Translations under genes and position numbers: made by a program
Source of the DNA: Posidoniimonas corsicana
GTDB taxonomy: Bacteria; Planctomycetota; Planctomycetia; Pirellulales; Lacipirellulaceae
Assembly (NCBI RefSeq): GCF_007859765.1
Contig: NZ_SIHJ01000003.1
Location: forward strand, 1 to 64,000
DNA: 64,000 nt
Direction of reading: 5' to 3'
Notes under the pieces: model-generated
Seen by the model: only the letters and a program-made list of their open reading frames with translations
Database searches by the model: none
Told to the model about the DNA's origin: nothing
Shown: positions 43,055-52,908 of the stretch, in pieces
How the letters are laid out: the number at the start of each line of letters is the position of its first letter
How positions within the stretch are numbered: the stretch's first letter is position 1

Positions 43055-44377
43055 CTACTGCTTGCGGCCGTCCACCATCGGGCGGCCGATGCTGTGGTAG
43101 CAGTAGCCGCGGCGGGCCATCCGCTCGGGCTCATACAGGTTGCGGCCGTCGAACACGGCGGGGTCGCCCATCAGCTGGTACATCTCGGCGAAGTCGGGCG
43201 AGTGGTAGTCCTTCCACTCGGTCATGATGCACAGCGCGTCGGCGCCCTTAAGCGCGTCCATGCGGCCCTCGGCGAACTCGATCTTGTCGCCCAGTTCGGC
43301 GCGGACGTTGTCCATCGCCTCGGGGTCGTGGGCCACGACCTTCGCTCCTTTGGAGAGCAGCCAGTCGATCAGCACCAGCGCCGGCGCCTCGCGGATGTCG
43401 TCGGTGCGGGGCTTGAACGCCAGGCCCCAGACGGCGATCTTCTTGCCCGCCAGGTCGCCGCCGAAGTGCGCGTCGAGCTTCTGCGACACCACGTGCTTCT
43501 GCCGCTCGTTCACCTCGTCCACGGCTCGGAGCATCGCGGGGGTCAGCTCCTTGTCGACGGTCATCGACTCCAGGGCGCGGACGTCCTTCGGGAAGCAGCT
43601 CCCGCCGTAGCCCACGCCGGGGAACAGGAACGCGAAGCCGATGCGGCTGTCGTGGCCGATGCCGCGGCGGACGTCGTTGATGTCGCCGCCCATCTTCTCG
43701 CACAGGTTGGCCATCTCGTTGATGAAGCTGATCTTTGTGGCCAAGAGCGCGTTTGCGACGTACTTGGTCATCTCCGCGCTCTCGGGCGACATGACCAGGA
43801 ACGGCTTCTCGGTCCGCAGGAACGGCTTGTAGAGCTGGTGCAGCACGTCGCCGACCTCGGGCCGGCGGACGCCCACCACCACCCGGTCGGGCTTCATGAA
43901 GTCCTCGATCGCGGCGCCCTCCTTGAGGAACTCGGGGTTGCTCGCCACGTCGCACTCCCGCCCGGTGAACTCCTTGAGCATGCCGAAGATGCGGGCGTTG
44001 GTGCCGACAGGGACCGTGCTCTTGGTCACGACCACGGCGTCCTCGCGGAGGCTCGGCGCGATCGCCTTAACGACCGCCCACATGGCGGACAGGTCGGCGG
44101 CGCCGTCGTCGCCCTGGGGCGTGCCGACCGCCAGGTAGACCACCTCGGCCGGGGCCACGGCGGCGGCCGTGTCGGTGGTGAAGTGCAGCCGCCCGGCCTC
44201 GGAGTTGTGGATCACCAGCTCCGACAGCCCGGGCTCGTAGATCGGCACCTCACCCCGCTTCAGGCCCTCGATCTTGGCCTCGTTGATGTCGATGCAGGTG
44301 ACGTCGTTGCCGCTGTCGGCGAAGCAGGTTCCGGTGACCAGACCGACGTACCCGGTTCCAATGACCGCAATCTTCAT
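43055..44377 (-). CDS. ugd: UDP-glucose 6-dehydrogenase
   Basis: 440 residues. N-terminal nucleotide fold [10 protein letters not shown] at 7-16, the family sequence [25 protein letters not shown] and the catalytic Cys261 in [10 protein letters not shown]. The C-terminal fold [19 protein letters not shown] is complete. It oxidises UDP-glucose to UDP-glucuronate for exopolysaccharide or capsule synthesis. A GDP-mannose dehydrogenase role is possible but the residues fit UDP-glucose better. Start ATG 44377; the open frame beyond is a shadow. Confidence 0.9.
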   Translation of the reverse strand: MKIAVIGTGYVGLVTGTCFADSGNDVTCIDINEAKIEGLKRGEVPIYEPGLSELVIHNSEAGRLHFTTDTAAAVAPAEVVYLAVGTPQGDDGAADLSAMWAVVKAIAPSLREDAVVVTKSTVPVGTNARIFGMLKEFTGRECDVASNPEFLKEGAAIEDFMKPDRVVVGVRRPEVGDVLHQLYKPFLRTEKPFLVMSPESAEMTKYVANALLATKISFINEMANLCEKMGGDINDVRRGIGHDSRIGFAFLFPGVGYGGSCFPKDVRALESMTVDKELTPAMLRAVDEVNERQKHVVSQKLDAHFGGDLAGKKIAVWGLAFKPRTDDIREAPALVLIDWLLSKGAKVVAHDPEAMDNVRAELGDKIEFAEGRMDALKGADALCIMTEWKDYHSPDFAEMYQLMGDPAVFDGRNLYEPERMARRGYCYHSIGRPMVDGRKQ

Positions 44378-44742
44378 AACTTGTCTCGAGGGCGCCAGGA
44401 GGGGGGTGAACTGGGGTGGGGGAAACCTCCAGTATTGCCAGCGGGCCCAGGTACGTCGAGCATCGACGGCCGCCGCCAGGGCCCCCGGAGGCCCCGCGGG
44501 ACGCGTTGCGCCGGACGTAGGGGTCCCCCTAGTGGAAGTCCACCGCCCGCTTCGCGGCAAACCCTTATGCCGCGGCGGCGGGGTCCAACCCATCTTTCCG
44601 TGACGCCGGCGGCCGATTCGAAACGCCCGCTCGGTCCGCCCATCCGGGGCGGCCGGGCGGGGCCCCCGCCCATCGGCGCCCGCCGCGGCAGAACCGCTGC
44701 CGACCGAGCCGCCAGACACACCAAGTTCCAGGAGTCGATGCA
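44378..44742. other. Divergent intergenic region between ugd and chemoreceptor 1
   Basis: 365 bp with no gene. It has GC-rich runs and a purine-rich section (AGGAGGGGGGTGAACTGGGGTGGGGG) near the ugd side. No clear dyad or promoter was identified by eye. It must hold the promoters of both flanking genes. Confidence 0.45.
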
Positions 44743-46080
44743 ATGCCTTCCAGCCTGTTCAAGAGCCGCCCCGAAAAAGCCACCCCCGACCCAACCGGCG
44801 GCCACGCCCAGGGCGACGCCACGGCCGTGCTGGAGGCCTTCGGCCGTTCGCAGGCCATCATTGAGTTCGAGCCGGACGGCACGATCGTCACCGCCAACGA
44901 CAACTTCCTGGCGGTGCTGGGCTACTCGCTCAGCGAGATCCAGGGCCGGCACCACCGCATGTTTGTCGATCAAGCCGAGGCACAGACCGACGACTACCGC
45001 CAGTTCTGGCGCGACCTGGCCGCCGGACGCACCGCGGCGGGCGAGTTCAAGCGGTTCACCAAGACCGGCGAGACCATCTGGATCTCCGCCTCGTACAACC
45101 CGGTGCTCGACGATCAGGGCCAGGTCTGCAAGGTCGTGAAGATCGCCAGCGACATCACCAGCACCAAGCTGGCGAGCGACGACGCGAGCCGCCTGGCCAA
45201 CATGGTCGCCAACATGCCGATCAACGTGATGTTCGCCGACCGCGACCTGGTCGTGCGGTACATGAACCCGGCTTCGCTCAAGACGCTCAAGCAGGTGGAG
45301 CACTTGCTGCCGGTGTCGGCCGACAACATCGTCGGGGCGAACATCGACATCTTCCACAAGAACCCGTCGCACCAGCGGGGCCTGCTAGCCAACCCGGCGA
45401 ACCTGCCGGTGCACACCCAGATCAAGCTGGGCGAGGAGATCCTCGACCTGCTGGTGAGCGCCATCACCGACAAGGCCGGCGACTACATCGGCGCGATGGC
45501 CACCTGGAGCATCGTGACCGAGCAGGTCCGCACCCGGGCCGAGGCCGCCAGCGTCGGTCAGACGGTCGCCTCGAGCACCACCGAGATGGCCGCCACGATC
45601 GACGAGATCAGCAAGAGCGTCAGCCGCACGGCGTCGCTCGCCGCCGAGACCGAGAGCCACGTCCGCGATTCGTCGTCAGCCGCGGAGATGCTGCAGGAGA
45701 GCAGCAAGGCGATCGGCAAGGTGGTCGGCGTCATCCAAGAACTGGCCGACCAGACCAACCTGCTGGCGCTCAACGCCACCATCGAGGCCGCCCGCGCCGG
45801 CGAGTCCGGACGCAGCTTCGCCGTGGTCGCCAACGAGGTCAAGGAGCTCGCCCAGGAGACCGGCAACGCGACCCAGAGCATCGAGAAGAGCGTCGAGGAA
45901 ATGCGGCAGCGGATCGAGCAGGTCACCCTCTCGACCCAGCAGATCACCGAGAGCATCGCCGAGGTCAGCGGCAACACCAACACGGTCGCCGCCGCCATCG
46001 AAGAGCAGTCCATCACCATGGGCGAGCTCAGCAAGACCGCCGAGGGGCTGGTTAAGCTGGCCGACCAGGCAAACAGCTAG
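44743..46080 (+). CDS. Soluble PAS chemoreceptor 1
   Basis: 445 residues without a membrane helix. A PAS domain is at about 28-140 ([50 protein letters not shown]-like), a second PAS-like domain at about 145-260 ([21 protein letters not shown]), then an MCP signalling hairpin with [37 protein letters not shown]. There is no HAMP domain and no obvious methylation pentapeptide. It should sense a cytoplasmic or soluble signal (redox or ligand) and control a CheA kinase. First of three tandem paralogues; a strong terminator follows, so each may be expressed alone. Confidence 0.92.
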   Translation: MPSSLFKSRPEKATPDPTGGHAQGDATAVLEAFGRSQAIIEFEPDGTIVTANDNFLAVLGYSLSEIQGRHHRMFVDQAEAQTDDYRQFWRDLAAGRTAAGEFKRFTKTGETIWISASYNPVLDDQGQVCKVVKIASDITSTKLASDDASRLANMVANMPINVMFADRDLVVRYMNPASLKTLKQVEHLLPVSADNIVGANIDIFHKNPSHQRGLLANPANLPVHTQIKLGEEILDLLVSAITDKAGDYIGAMATWSIVTEQVRTRAEAASVGQTVASSTTEMAATIDEISKSVSRTASLAAETESHVRDSSSAAEMLQESSKAIGKVVGVIQELADQTNLLALNATIEAARAGESGRSFAVVANEVKELAQETGNATQSIEKSVEEMRQRIEQVTLSTQQITESIAEVSGNTNTVAAAIEEQSITMGELSKTAEGLVKLADQANS

Positions 46081-46113
46081 CCAACCGCTCACGACGACAA
46101 CCTCATCCCACCA

Positions 46114-46146
46114 GACCACCCCGGCCGCGAGGCCGGGGTGGTCTTT
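46114..46146 (+). terminator. Intrinsic terminator after chemoreceptor 1
   Basis: GACCACCCCGGCC pairs perfectly with GGCCGGGGTGGTC around GCGA, followed by TTTCTGTT. It lies 33 bp after the stop codon. It separates the first receptor gene from the second. Confidence 0.88.
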
Positions 46147-46412
46147 CTGTTGCGCACGGCTTGCATGGAGGTTGCGCAATCCGCAAGAGCTCACCCCAGT
46201 GGCGCCGGTTGTACGGCCGTTGACGGACGGGCCGCCGCACGAGGTCCGCAATGCCCGGCGGCTTACCGAAGCGCCGCCGCCGCCGACAGGCGGTAACCCA
46301 CAATTGCGTCAACCGGCGATCGAGGACGGAAACCCTCACGCAGCCCAGAGACGCCATTGTGGCGTCCAGCGTACGGGACCCGACGCCACAGTATTGGGAG
46401 AGCGTACCCACC

Positions 46413-47747
46413 ATGGCCACCAACCTGCTGATGAAGCGCAAGGCCGGGCGCCCAGAGCCCGTCGCCGCCGCCCCCAATAGCGACTCCCAGGCGGTCCTCG
46501 ACGCGTTCAGCCTGTCGCAGGCGATCATCGAGTTTCAGCCGGACGGCACAATCGTCACCGCCAACGACAACTTCCTCGCCGTTCTCGGCTATTCGCTCAG
46601 CGAGATCCAGGGCCAGCACCACCGCATGTTCGTCGAGCCGGGCGAGGCCCAAACCGACGCCTACCAACAGTTCTGGCGTGACCTGGCCGAGGGTCGACCG
46701 AACGCGGGCCAGTTCAAGCGGTTCGCCAAAGACGGCAGCGAAATCTGGATCTCGGCCTCGTACAACCCGGTGTTCGACGAAGCCGGCAAAGTGGCCAAGA
46801 TCGTCAAGATCGCCGGCGACATCACCGAGCTGAAGCTGGCCGGCGAGGAGGCCAGGCGGCTCGCCAACATGATCCGGCTGATGCCGTTCAACATCATGTA
46901 CGCGGACGCCGGCAACGTCATCCGCTACATGAACCCCGCTTCGGAGCGGGGTTTGAAGGTCGTCGAAGACCTGCTCCCAATGTCGGTCGACCAGGTCGTC
47001 GGGTCGAGCATCGACGCGTTCCACAAAGACCCCTCCCACCAGCAGCGGCTGCTGGCCGACGAGTCGAAGCTGCCGATCTCGACCCAGATCAAGCTCGGCG
47101 AGTACGTCTTCGAGCTGATGGCCGTTGCGATCTCTGACGAGCAGGGCGCCCGGCTGGGATCGATGGCCGCCTGGCGCGACATCACCGAACAGGTCCGCAC
47201 CCGTGAAGAGGCGGCCAGCATCGGCCAGACGGTGGCCGCAAGCGCCACGGAGATGGCCGCCACGATCGAGGAAATCAGCAAGAGCGTTGGACGCACCGCT
47301 TCATTAGCGTCCAACACCGAAGACCACGTGCGCGATTCTTCCGCCGCCGCCCAAATGCTGCAGGAGAGCAGCAAGGCGATCGACAAGGTGGTCGGCGTCA
47401 TCCAAGAACTGGCCGACCAGACCAACCTGCTGGCCCTCAACGCCACCATCGAGGCCGCCCGCGCCGGCGAGTCCGGACGCAGCTTCGCCGTGGTCGCCAA
47501 CGAGGTCAAGGAACTCGCCCAAGAGACCGGCGCCGCCACCCAGAGCATCGAGAAGAGCGTCGAGGAGATGCGGCAGCGGATCGAGCAGGTCACCCTCTCG
47601 ACCCGGCAGATCACCGAGAGCATCGCCGAAGTCAGCGGCAACACCAGTACGGTCGCCGCCGCCATCGAAGAGCAGTCCATCACCATGGGCGAGCTCAGCA
47701 AGAACGCCGAAGGGCTGGTGAAACTGGCCGACAGGGCGAACGCCTAG
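46413..47747 (+). CDS. Soluble PAS chemoreceptor 2
   Basis: 444 residues from ATG 46413; the open frame from 46251 has no support. Same domain order as receptor 1: PAS ([17 protein letters not shown]), second PAS-like section (LMPFNIMYADAGNVIRYMNPASERGL), MCP hairpin with [24 protein letters not shown]. The second PAS differs in sequence from receptor 1, while the hairpin section is nearly the same at the DNA level. No membrane segment is present. Confidence 0.92.
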   Translation: MATNLLMKRKAGRPEPVAAAPNSDSQAVLDAFSLSQAIIEFQPDGTIVTANDNFLAVLGYSLSEIQGQHHRMFVEPGEAQTDAYQQFWRDLAEGRPNAGQFKRFAKDGSEIWISASYNPVFDEAGKVAKIVKIAGDITELKLAGEEARRLANMIRLMPFNIMYADAGNVIRYMNPASERGLKVVEDLLPMSVDQVVGSSIDAFHKDPSHQQRLLADESKLPISTQIKLGEYVFELMAVAISDEQGARLGSMAAWRDITEQVRTREEAASIGQTVAASATEMAATIEEISKSVGRTASLASNTEDHVRDSSAAAQMLQESSKAIDKVVGVIQELADQTNLLALNATIEAARAGESGRSFAVVANEVKELAQETGAATQSIEKSVEEMRQRIEQVTLSTRQITESIAEVSGNTSTVAAAIEEQSITMGELSKNAEGLVKLADRANA

Positions 47748-48004
47748 TCAATCGCCCCGACATACCGATCGCCCCTCGAACCCTTCCCGCCGACCGGCTG
47801 GACGGGTTCTAGGGCGTAGCGCTACTACTCCGATTACTCCTGGGGGCAGGCCGTAAACTGTCGGTTTACTGCTGGTCAACCTGCCTCGTGCTGTCGTGCG
47901 CGACCCATCTTTGTGCGAGCCCTACCCCCCGCGGGAGTGGGTTGGGCTAGTCACTCAGGCGGACCGCGGCATCATGCCGCCCAGCACAACCGGAGTCGCA
48001 ATCT

Positions 48005-49348
48005 ATGTCTTTCGGCCTTCTCACAACCAATCCCTCTCACACCGAGTCACAAGTCGTCGCGAACGGGGCGCAAGCCACAATCGACGCGTTTAGCCGTTCG
48101 CAGGCGATTATCGAATTCGAGCCCGACGGCTCGATCCTCACCGCCAACGACAACTTTCTGGCGGTGCTCGGGTTCTCGCTGAGCGAGATCCAGGGGCACC
48201 ACCACCGGATGTTCGTCGATCCGGCAGAAGCCGAGTCCGACGGTTACCGTCAATTCTGGCGTGACCTGGCAAACGGCAAGTCGGTCGCGGGCGAGTTCAA
48301 GCGCTATGCCAAAGACGGCAGCGAGGTATGGATCTCCGCCTCCTACAACCCGGTGCTCGACGACCAGGGTCAGGTCACGAAGGTCGTCAAGATCGCCAGT
48401 GACATCACCGAAACCAAGCGGTCCGCCCTCGACCAGCTAGCCGTGCTTGACGCGTTGGGCCGATCTCAGGCGTGCATCGAGTTCACGCCCGATGGCACCA
48501 TCCTGAAAGCGAACGACAACTTCCTGGCCGCGTTGGGCTACCGGCTGGAAGAGATCCGCGGCAACCACCACCGCATGTTCTGCGACCCAGTGTATGCGCA
48601 GAGCCCTGAGTACGCCGACTTCTGGCGTGACCTGGCGTCGGGCAAGACCTCGGCCGGCAGGTACCCGCGGGTGACACAGGACGGCCGCACAATCTGGATC
48701 CAGGCGTCCTACAACCCGGTGCTGAACTGCTCGGGAGAGGTCGTCAAAGTCGTGAAGTTCGCGGCGGACATCACGCGAGAGGTTGAGGCCGAGATCCGGA
48801 CCAAGCAGGACGCGGCCGACGTGGGCCGCAGCCTGGCGTCCAGCAGCACCGAGATGGCCGCCACGATCGAAGAGATCAGCAAGAGCGTGAGCCGCACCGC
48901 GTCGCTCGCGACCGAAACCGAAGGCCACGTGAAGGACTCGTCAGCGGCCGCCCAGATGCTGCAGGAGAGCAGCAAGGCGATCGATAAGGTGGTCGGCGTC
49001 ATCCAGGAGCTGGCCGACCAGACCAACCTGCTGGCCCTCAACGCCACCATCGAGGCCGCCCGCGCCGGCGAGTCCGGACGCAGCTTCTCCGTGGTCGCCA
49101 ACGAGGTCAAGGAGCTCGCCCGGGAAACGGGGGCCGCCACCCAGAGCATCGAGAAGAGCGTCGAAGAGATGCGTCAACGCATCGATCAGGTCACCCTCTC
49201 GACCAGGCAGATCACCGACAGCATCGCCGAGGTGCGCGGCAACACCAACACGGTCGCCGCCGCCATCGAAGAGCAGTCCATCACCATGGGCGAGCTTAGC
49301 CGCACCGCTGAAAGCTTGGTGAAACTCTCCAGCAACCCCGACGCCTAA
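48005..49348 (+). CDS. Soluble double-PAS chemoreceptor 3
   Basis: 447 residues, with CCGGAGTCG upstream of the ATG. Two PAS domains of the same type stand in series: [27 protein letters not shown] and then [27 protein letters not shown], each ending in YNPVLxxxG and KVVKxAxDI. The MCP hairpin matches receptors 1 and 2. The second PAS here is a copy of the first-PAS type, unlike in 1 and 2, so this receptor has a different sensor history. No membrane segment or HAMP is present. Confidence 0.92.
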   Translation: MSFGLLTTNPSHTESQVVANGAQATIDAFSRSQAIIEFEPDGSILTANDNFLAVLGFSLSEIQGHHHRMFVDPAEAESDGYRQFWRDLANGKSVAGEFKRYAKDGSEVWISASYNPVLDDQGQVTKVVKIASDITETKRSALDQLAVLDALGRSQACIEFTPDGTILKANDNFLAALGYRLEEIRGNHHRMFCDPVYAQSPEYADFWRDLASGKTSAGRYPRVTQDGRTIWIQASYNPVLNCSGEVVKVVKFAADITREVEAEIRTKQDAADVGRSLASSSTEMAATIEEISKSVSRTASLATETEGHVKDSSAAAQMLQESSKAIDKVVGVIQELADQTNLLALNATIEAARAGESGRSFSVVANEVKELARETGAATQSIEKSVEEMRQRIDQVTLSTRQITDSIAEVRGNTNTVAAAIEEQSITMGELSRTAESLVKLSSNPDA

Positions 49349-49381
49349 CGGCGCCTGGCAACCCACAGGCATCCACGGACC

Positions 49382-49410
49382 GAGGGCCCCCGACGATGTC
49401 GGGGGCCCTC
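49382..49410. terminator. Hairpin between chemoreceptor 3 and the symporter gene
   Basis: GAGGGCCCCCGAC pairs perfectly with GTCGGGGGCCCTC around GAT. There is no T-run on the plus side, so it may act as a bidirectional end between converging transcripts. Confidence 0.65.
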
Positions 49411-49449
49411 AGGATGCCTGGGGTCTGCCGGCCAGCGCGGCAAGCGAAA

Positions 49450-50826
49450 TCAGTCGCCGCCAGCCTGTTCCGGTGGATAGTGGTCATCCCACTTGCGCTC
49501 GTGCGGCGGGGAGAGCTTGCCGGCCTTCTTGGCGACCAGCATCGCGACCGTTGCGTCGCTGGTGACGTTCACCACGGTGCGGCACATGTCCAGCACGCGG
49601 TCCACCGGCAGGATCAGCGCGATGCCCTCAACCGGCACGCCCACCGCCCGCAGCACGGCGACCAGCATCACGATGCCGGCGCTCGGCACGGCTGCCGTTC
49701 CGACCGACGCAAGGATGGCCGTGAGCGCAACGGTGATCAGCTCGTTAAAGCTGAGGTCGACCGCGTACGCCTGAGCGATAAACACCGCCGCCACCGCCTG
49801 GTACAGGCTGGTGCCGTCCATGTTGATCGTGGCGCCGATCGGCAGCACAAAGCTCGCCACCTCCTCGTCCACGCCCAGGTGCTCCTCGGTCCGCTCCATC
49901 GTGACCGGAAGCGTGGCGGCGCTGGAGCTGGTGGAGAACGCCAGCAGCTGCGCCGGCGAGATCCCCCGGAAGAACGCCCCGTACGGCACGCCGGTAAAGA
50001 ACCGCACCACCAGCGGGTAGAACAGGGTCACCATCGCCGTCAGGCCCACGAACACGCACAGGCAGTACTTCATCAGGGCGATGAAGATCGACCAGCTCTG
50101 CGTCTCGGCGACCATCGCGGCCATCAGCGCCAGCACGCCGATCGGCGCGTACAGCATGATCAGATCGATCAGCTTCAGCACCACCTCGTTGACCCCGTCG
50201 AAGAAGTCCTTAACCGGCTTCGCCTTGTCGGGCGGCGAAAGCAGCAGGCCCACGCTGAAGAACAGCACGAACACGATCACCTGCAGCATACTGCCGTTGT
50301 CCGCGGCGGCGGCCAGCAGGTTGGAGGGCACCAGGTCGACCAGCGGCTGGAGCGGGCCCATCTCGCTCTGCTGATTGGCCAGGTCGAGCTTGCTCTGAGC
50401 GGCGCCCTCGGCAGACGCGGCCAGCGACTCGCGGGTTTCCTGGCTGAGCCCCCGCGCCGGACCGACCACCGTGGCCAGCGTGAGCCCCAGGGTCACCGCG
50501 ACCGCAGTGGTTAGCAGGTACAGCGCGATGGTGCGGCCGCCCATCGACGACAGCTTCGACAGGTCCTTCAGGTCGGTCACGCCCTTAATCAGCGAGGCCA
50601 CAATCAGCGGCACCGCCACCAGCTTGAGCGCGTTGATGAAAATCGTCCCGAAGGGCTTAATCCAGTTCACCACCAGCTGCGCCCAGGTCCATCCCTGCAG
50701 CTCACCCGTCTCGTCGAGCCGCTGCCCGTTCCAGCCCCACGCGTCGAATAACACGGCCGCCACGCCGAGGCCTACGCCCACGACCATGCCGAGTAGGATC
50801 CGCCAGTGCAGGGGTAGGTTCTTCAT
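49450..50826 (-). CDS. Dicarboxylate/amino acid:cation symporter (DAACS family)
   Basis: 458 residues from ATG 50826, with AAGGAGTT ten bases upstream. The family pattern is clear: LKLVAVPLIVASLIKGV, AFSTSSSAATLPVTM for the serine-rich reentrant loop, LPIGATINMDGTSLYQ for the helix-breaking NMDGT segment, and SVGTAAVPSAGIVML. It takes up C4-dicarboxylates or acidic amino acids with sodium or protons across the inner membrane. Its soluble loop near 130-170 is longer than in GltP. It is convergent with the receptor array. Confidence 0.92.
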   Translation of the reverse strand: MKNLPLHWRILLGMVVGVGLGVAAVLFDAWGWNGQRLDETGELQGWTWAQLVVNWIKPFGTIFINALKLVAVPLIVASLIKGVTDLKDLSKLSSMGGRTIALYLLTTAVAVTLGLTLATVVGPARGLSQETRESLAASAEGAAQSKLDLANQQSEMGPLQPLVDLVPSNLLAAAADNGSMLQVIVFVLFFSVGLLLSPPDKAKPVKDFFDGVNEVVLKLIDLIMLYAPIGVLALMAAMVAETQSWSIFIALMKYCLCVFVGLTAMVTLFYPLVVRFFTGVPYGAFFRGISPAQLLAFSTSSSAATLPVTMERTEEHLGVDEEVASFVLPIGATINMDGTSLYQAVAAVFIAQAYAVDLSFNELITVALTAILASVGTAAVPSAGIVMLVAVLRAVGVPVEGIALILPVDRVLDMCRTVVNVTSDATVAMLVAKKAGKLSPPHERKWDDHYPPEQAGGD

Positions 50827-51035
50827 CGCGAGCGTAACTCCTTTAGGAATACGGACCTGCCGCAGCCAGCATAGCGTGGGGAGCGGCACGTTTCACCGCC
50901 ACCCCAAAACCCTCGACCGCGCAACTCGCCGCTATTTTCTCAATTACCCCAAGATACGCACCCCCGACAACCGATGGACTCAACTACGCAGACCTCCCAT
51001 TCGCCGCCATCGTCCCCCGCCCAGCGCCGCCCCCG

Positions 51036-52298
51036 ATGCCAACCGACGACACGCACCTCGATCCGCCAACGATCCTGATGCCCGTGCAGCCGACCGTCCC
51101 CCAGCCGGACGCCATGCCGGGCCCGGGCCTGCCTAGCGGTATGCCGGCCACGGTGGCGTTCGCCGGCGAGACGACGTTGTTCGAGCAGCGGATCACCTCG
51201 GTGCTGGCCGGAACAACGCAGGGGCTCCGGTACGACCTGGCCGACTTCTTCGTCCTGGACGACCGCACCGCCGAACTGCGGACGCTCGCTTCGACCGCCA
51301 AACGGCACGCCCGGCCGCGGCCCATCGAGGAGGCGCCCGGCGACCTGACCGCGCTCGCCGGCGAGGCGGTCGTGCTGGAGGACGACGAGCTCATGCCCGA
51401 GTTCGGAACGCCCCGTAAGTGCGGCGCCGCCGTCTGCGTGCCGGTGGCCAGCGACACCACCATCCACGGGACGCTCTGGCTTTACTGCCGAGAGCCCCGC
51501 ACGATCAGCGACCCCGAGCTGCAGCTGGTGGAGATCGTCGCCGGCCGGCTGGCCGTCGAGCTCGAACGCCGCGAGCTGCTCAAGCCCAGGACAACGAGCG
51601 TGGCGAGCGTCACGCCGCCCGAGCCCGCCCGGCTGCTGCTTCCCACCGATGCGCTGCAGCTGGACGAGCTCGAGGTCGCCGGCCAGACCGACGCGACCCT
51701 CGCGCTGCACGACTGGCACACGCTGGCCGACGGCCGGGTGCTGGTCTACGCGGGCGCGTTTGTCGGTTCGCCCGGCGTGAAGGACGAGGAGTCCCACCTC
51801 ACGCTGCAGGCCGCGCGGATCGCCCTCCGGTCACACGCCGAGACCGCCGTCAACGCGGGGCGGTTGCTCAACCGCGTGACAGACACCCTCTCCGAAGCCA
51901 GCCCGGGCGGCGCCGGGGTGTCGATCGCCGCGGCCGTGGTCGACCCCAACACGGGCGAGGGCTCTTACGCACTAGCCGGCGCCGCGGTTGCCATGCGGGT
52001 GCGGGCGAGCCAGCAGCAGGCCGATTCCACCGACGACCCGCCGGTCGGCTGGGACTCGGAGCAGCGGCACCGCACGGCGGCGTTCGAGCTCGAAATCCGC
52101 GAGCGGCTGATCCTCGCGGTCGGCGACCCCCGTCAGCTCGACGCGCGGCGCGCACGGCGGATCGTCAAGGTGTTCGCTGACGTCACGGCCGACAACCACC
52201 GCCGGATGGACGCCTGGCGGGCGATGGACGCCGCGGTCCGTCGGGCGGAGGCCGCCGGCGCGCCGTTCGATTCGGTCATTGCGCTGCGGCGAAAGTAG
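51036..52298 (+). CDS. GAF protein with degenerate PP2C/SpoIIE-like domain
   Basis: 420 residues. A GAF-like domain is at about 45-180 (LRYDLADFFVLDDRTAELRTLA, CGAAVCVPVASDTTIHGTLWLY). The rest, about 200-415, follows the SpoIIE phosphatase outline: LHDWHTLADGRVLVYAGAFVGSPG stands where GDWYDV..DGR..GDVSGHG is expected, then VDPNTGEGSYALAG and ILAVGDP. Aspartates of the metal site at GDVSGHG are replaced by GAFVGSP, so it may bind but not dephosphorylate. It probably works in a partner-switching or stress circuit. Confidence 0.7.
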   Translation: MPTDDTHLDPPTILMPVQPTVPQPDAMPGPGLPSGMPATVAFAGETTLFEQRITSVLAGTTQGLRYDLADFFVLDDRTAELRTLASTAKRHARPRPIEEAPGDLTALAGEAVVLEDDELMPEFGTPRKCGAAVCVPVASDTTIHGTLWLYCREPRTISDPELQLVEIVAGRLAVELERRELLKPRTTSVASVTPPEPARLLLPTDALQLDELEVAGQTDATLALHDWHTLADGRVLVYAGAFVGSPGVKDEESHLTLQAARIALRSHAETAVNAGRLLNRVTDTLSEASPGGAGVSIAAAVVDPNTGEGSYALAGAAVAMRVRASQQQADSTDDPPVGWDSEQRHRTAAFELEIRERLILAVGDPRQLDARRARRIVKVFADVTADNHRRMDAWRAMDAAVRRAEAAGAPFDSVIALRRK

Positions 52299-52324
52299 CT
52301 CGGCGCCGCAACGCCAGGCGCTGC

Positions 52325-52816
52325 TCAGCGGTCGCGCCGCATGGCGCGGTCGATCTCGCGCTGGGCGTCGTGCTTCTTGAGGGCCTGGCGTTTGTCGTAG
52401 TTCTTCTTTCCGCGGCAGATGCCCATCAGCACCTTCGCGCGGCCGGACTTGAAGTACATCTTCAGCGGCACCAGCGTCAGGTTCTTCTCGTACGCCTGGT
52501 TGGCGAACTTGTTGATCTCCCGGCGGTGCATCAGCAGCTTGCGACGCCGGCGGGGGTCGTGGTTCTGCTGGCTGTCGAAGGTGTACTCCTGAATGTCGCA
52601 GCCCATGAGCCACACCTCGCCACGGTCGACGCGGCCGTAGGCTTCGTCGAGTGACATGCGGCCCTCACGGAGGCTCTTCACCTCGCAGCCGGTAAGCACG
52701 ATGCCGCACTCGAGGTGGTCCAGCACCTCGTACTCGTGCCGCGCCTTGCGGTTGTTGGCGATGAGCTTCTCGTTAGGATCATCGCCGGGCTTCGACTTTT
52801 TGTCTTTCTTGGCCGT
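52325..52816 (-). CDS. smpB: SsrA-binding protein SmpB, with a likely ACG start
   Basis: 163 residues if translation starts at the ACG at 52816-52814. The body is a normal SmpB (IVLTGCEVKSLREGR, WLMGCDIQEY, RRKLLMHRREIN, LVPLKMYFKSGRAKVLMGICRGKK, basic tail). The nearest in-frame GTG (52726) would cut off KLIANNRKARHEYE, a conserved SmpB start. No ATG, GTG or TTG lies upstream in frame before the stop. AGGAGG is eight bases before the ACG, and the residues after it (AKKDKKSKPG) are those usual after the first Met of SmpB. It works with tmRNA to free stalled ribosomes. Confidence 0.85.
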   Translation of the reverse strand, partial: TAKKDKKSKPGDDPNEKLIANNRKARHEYEVLDHLECGIVLTGCEVKSLREGRMSLDEAYGRVDRGEVWLMGCDIQEYTFDSQQNHDPRRRRKLLMHRREINKFANQAYEKNLTLVPLKMYFKSGRAKVLMGICRGKKNYDKRQALKKHDAQREIDRAMRRDR

Positions 52817-52840
52817 GGCTTGGCCCTCCTCAATAGAAAC

Positions 52841-52866
52841 CGGGCCGCGGGGATGCCCGCGGCCCG
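52841..52866 (-). terminator. Terminator of the DUF1559 gene, next to the smpB start
   Basis: CGGGCCGCGGG pairs perfectly with CCCGCGGCCCG around GATG; on the minus strand GTTTCTATT follows. It ends 10 bp before the AGGAGG of smpB, so it forms part of the smpB leader if the two genes are transcribed together. Confidence 0.75.
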
Positions 52867-52908
52867 GGGGTGATTCGTGCTGATCAGCGTATGATTACCG
52901 GCCTCTGA

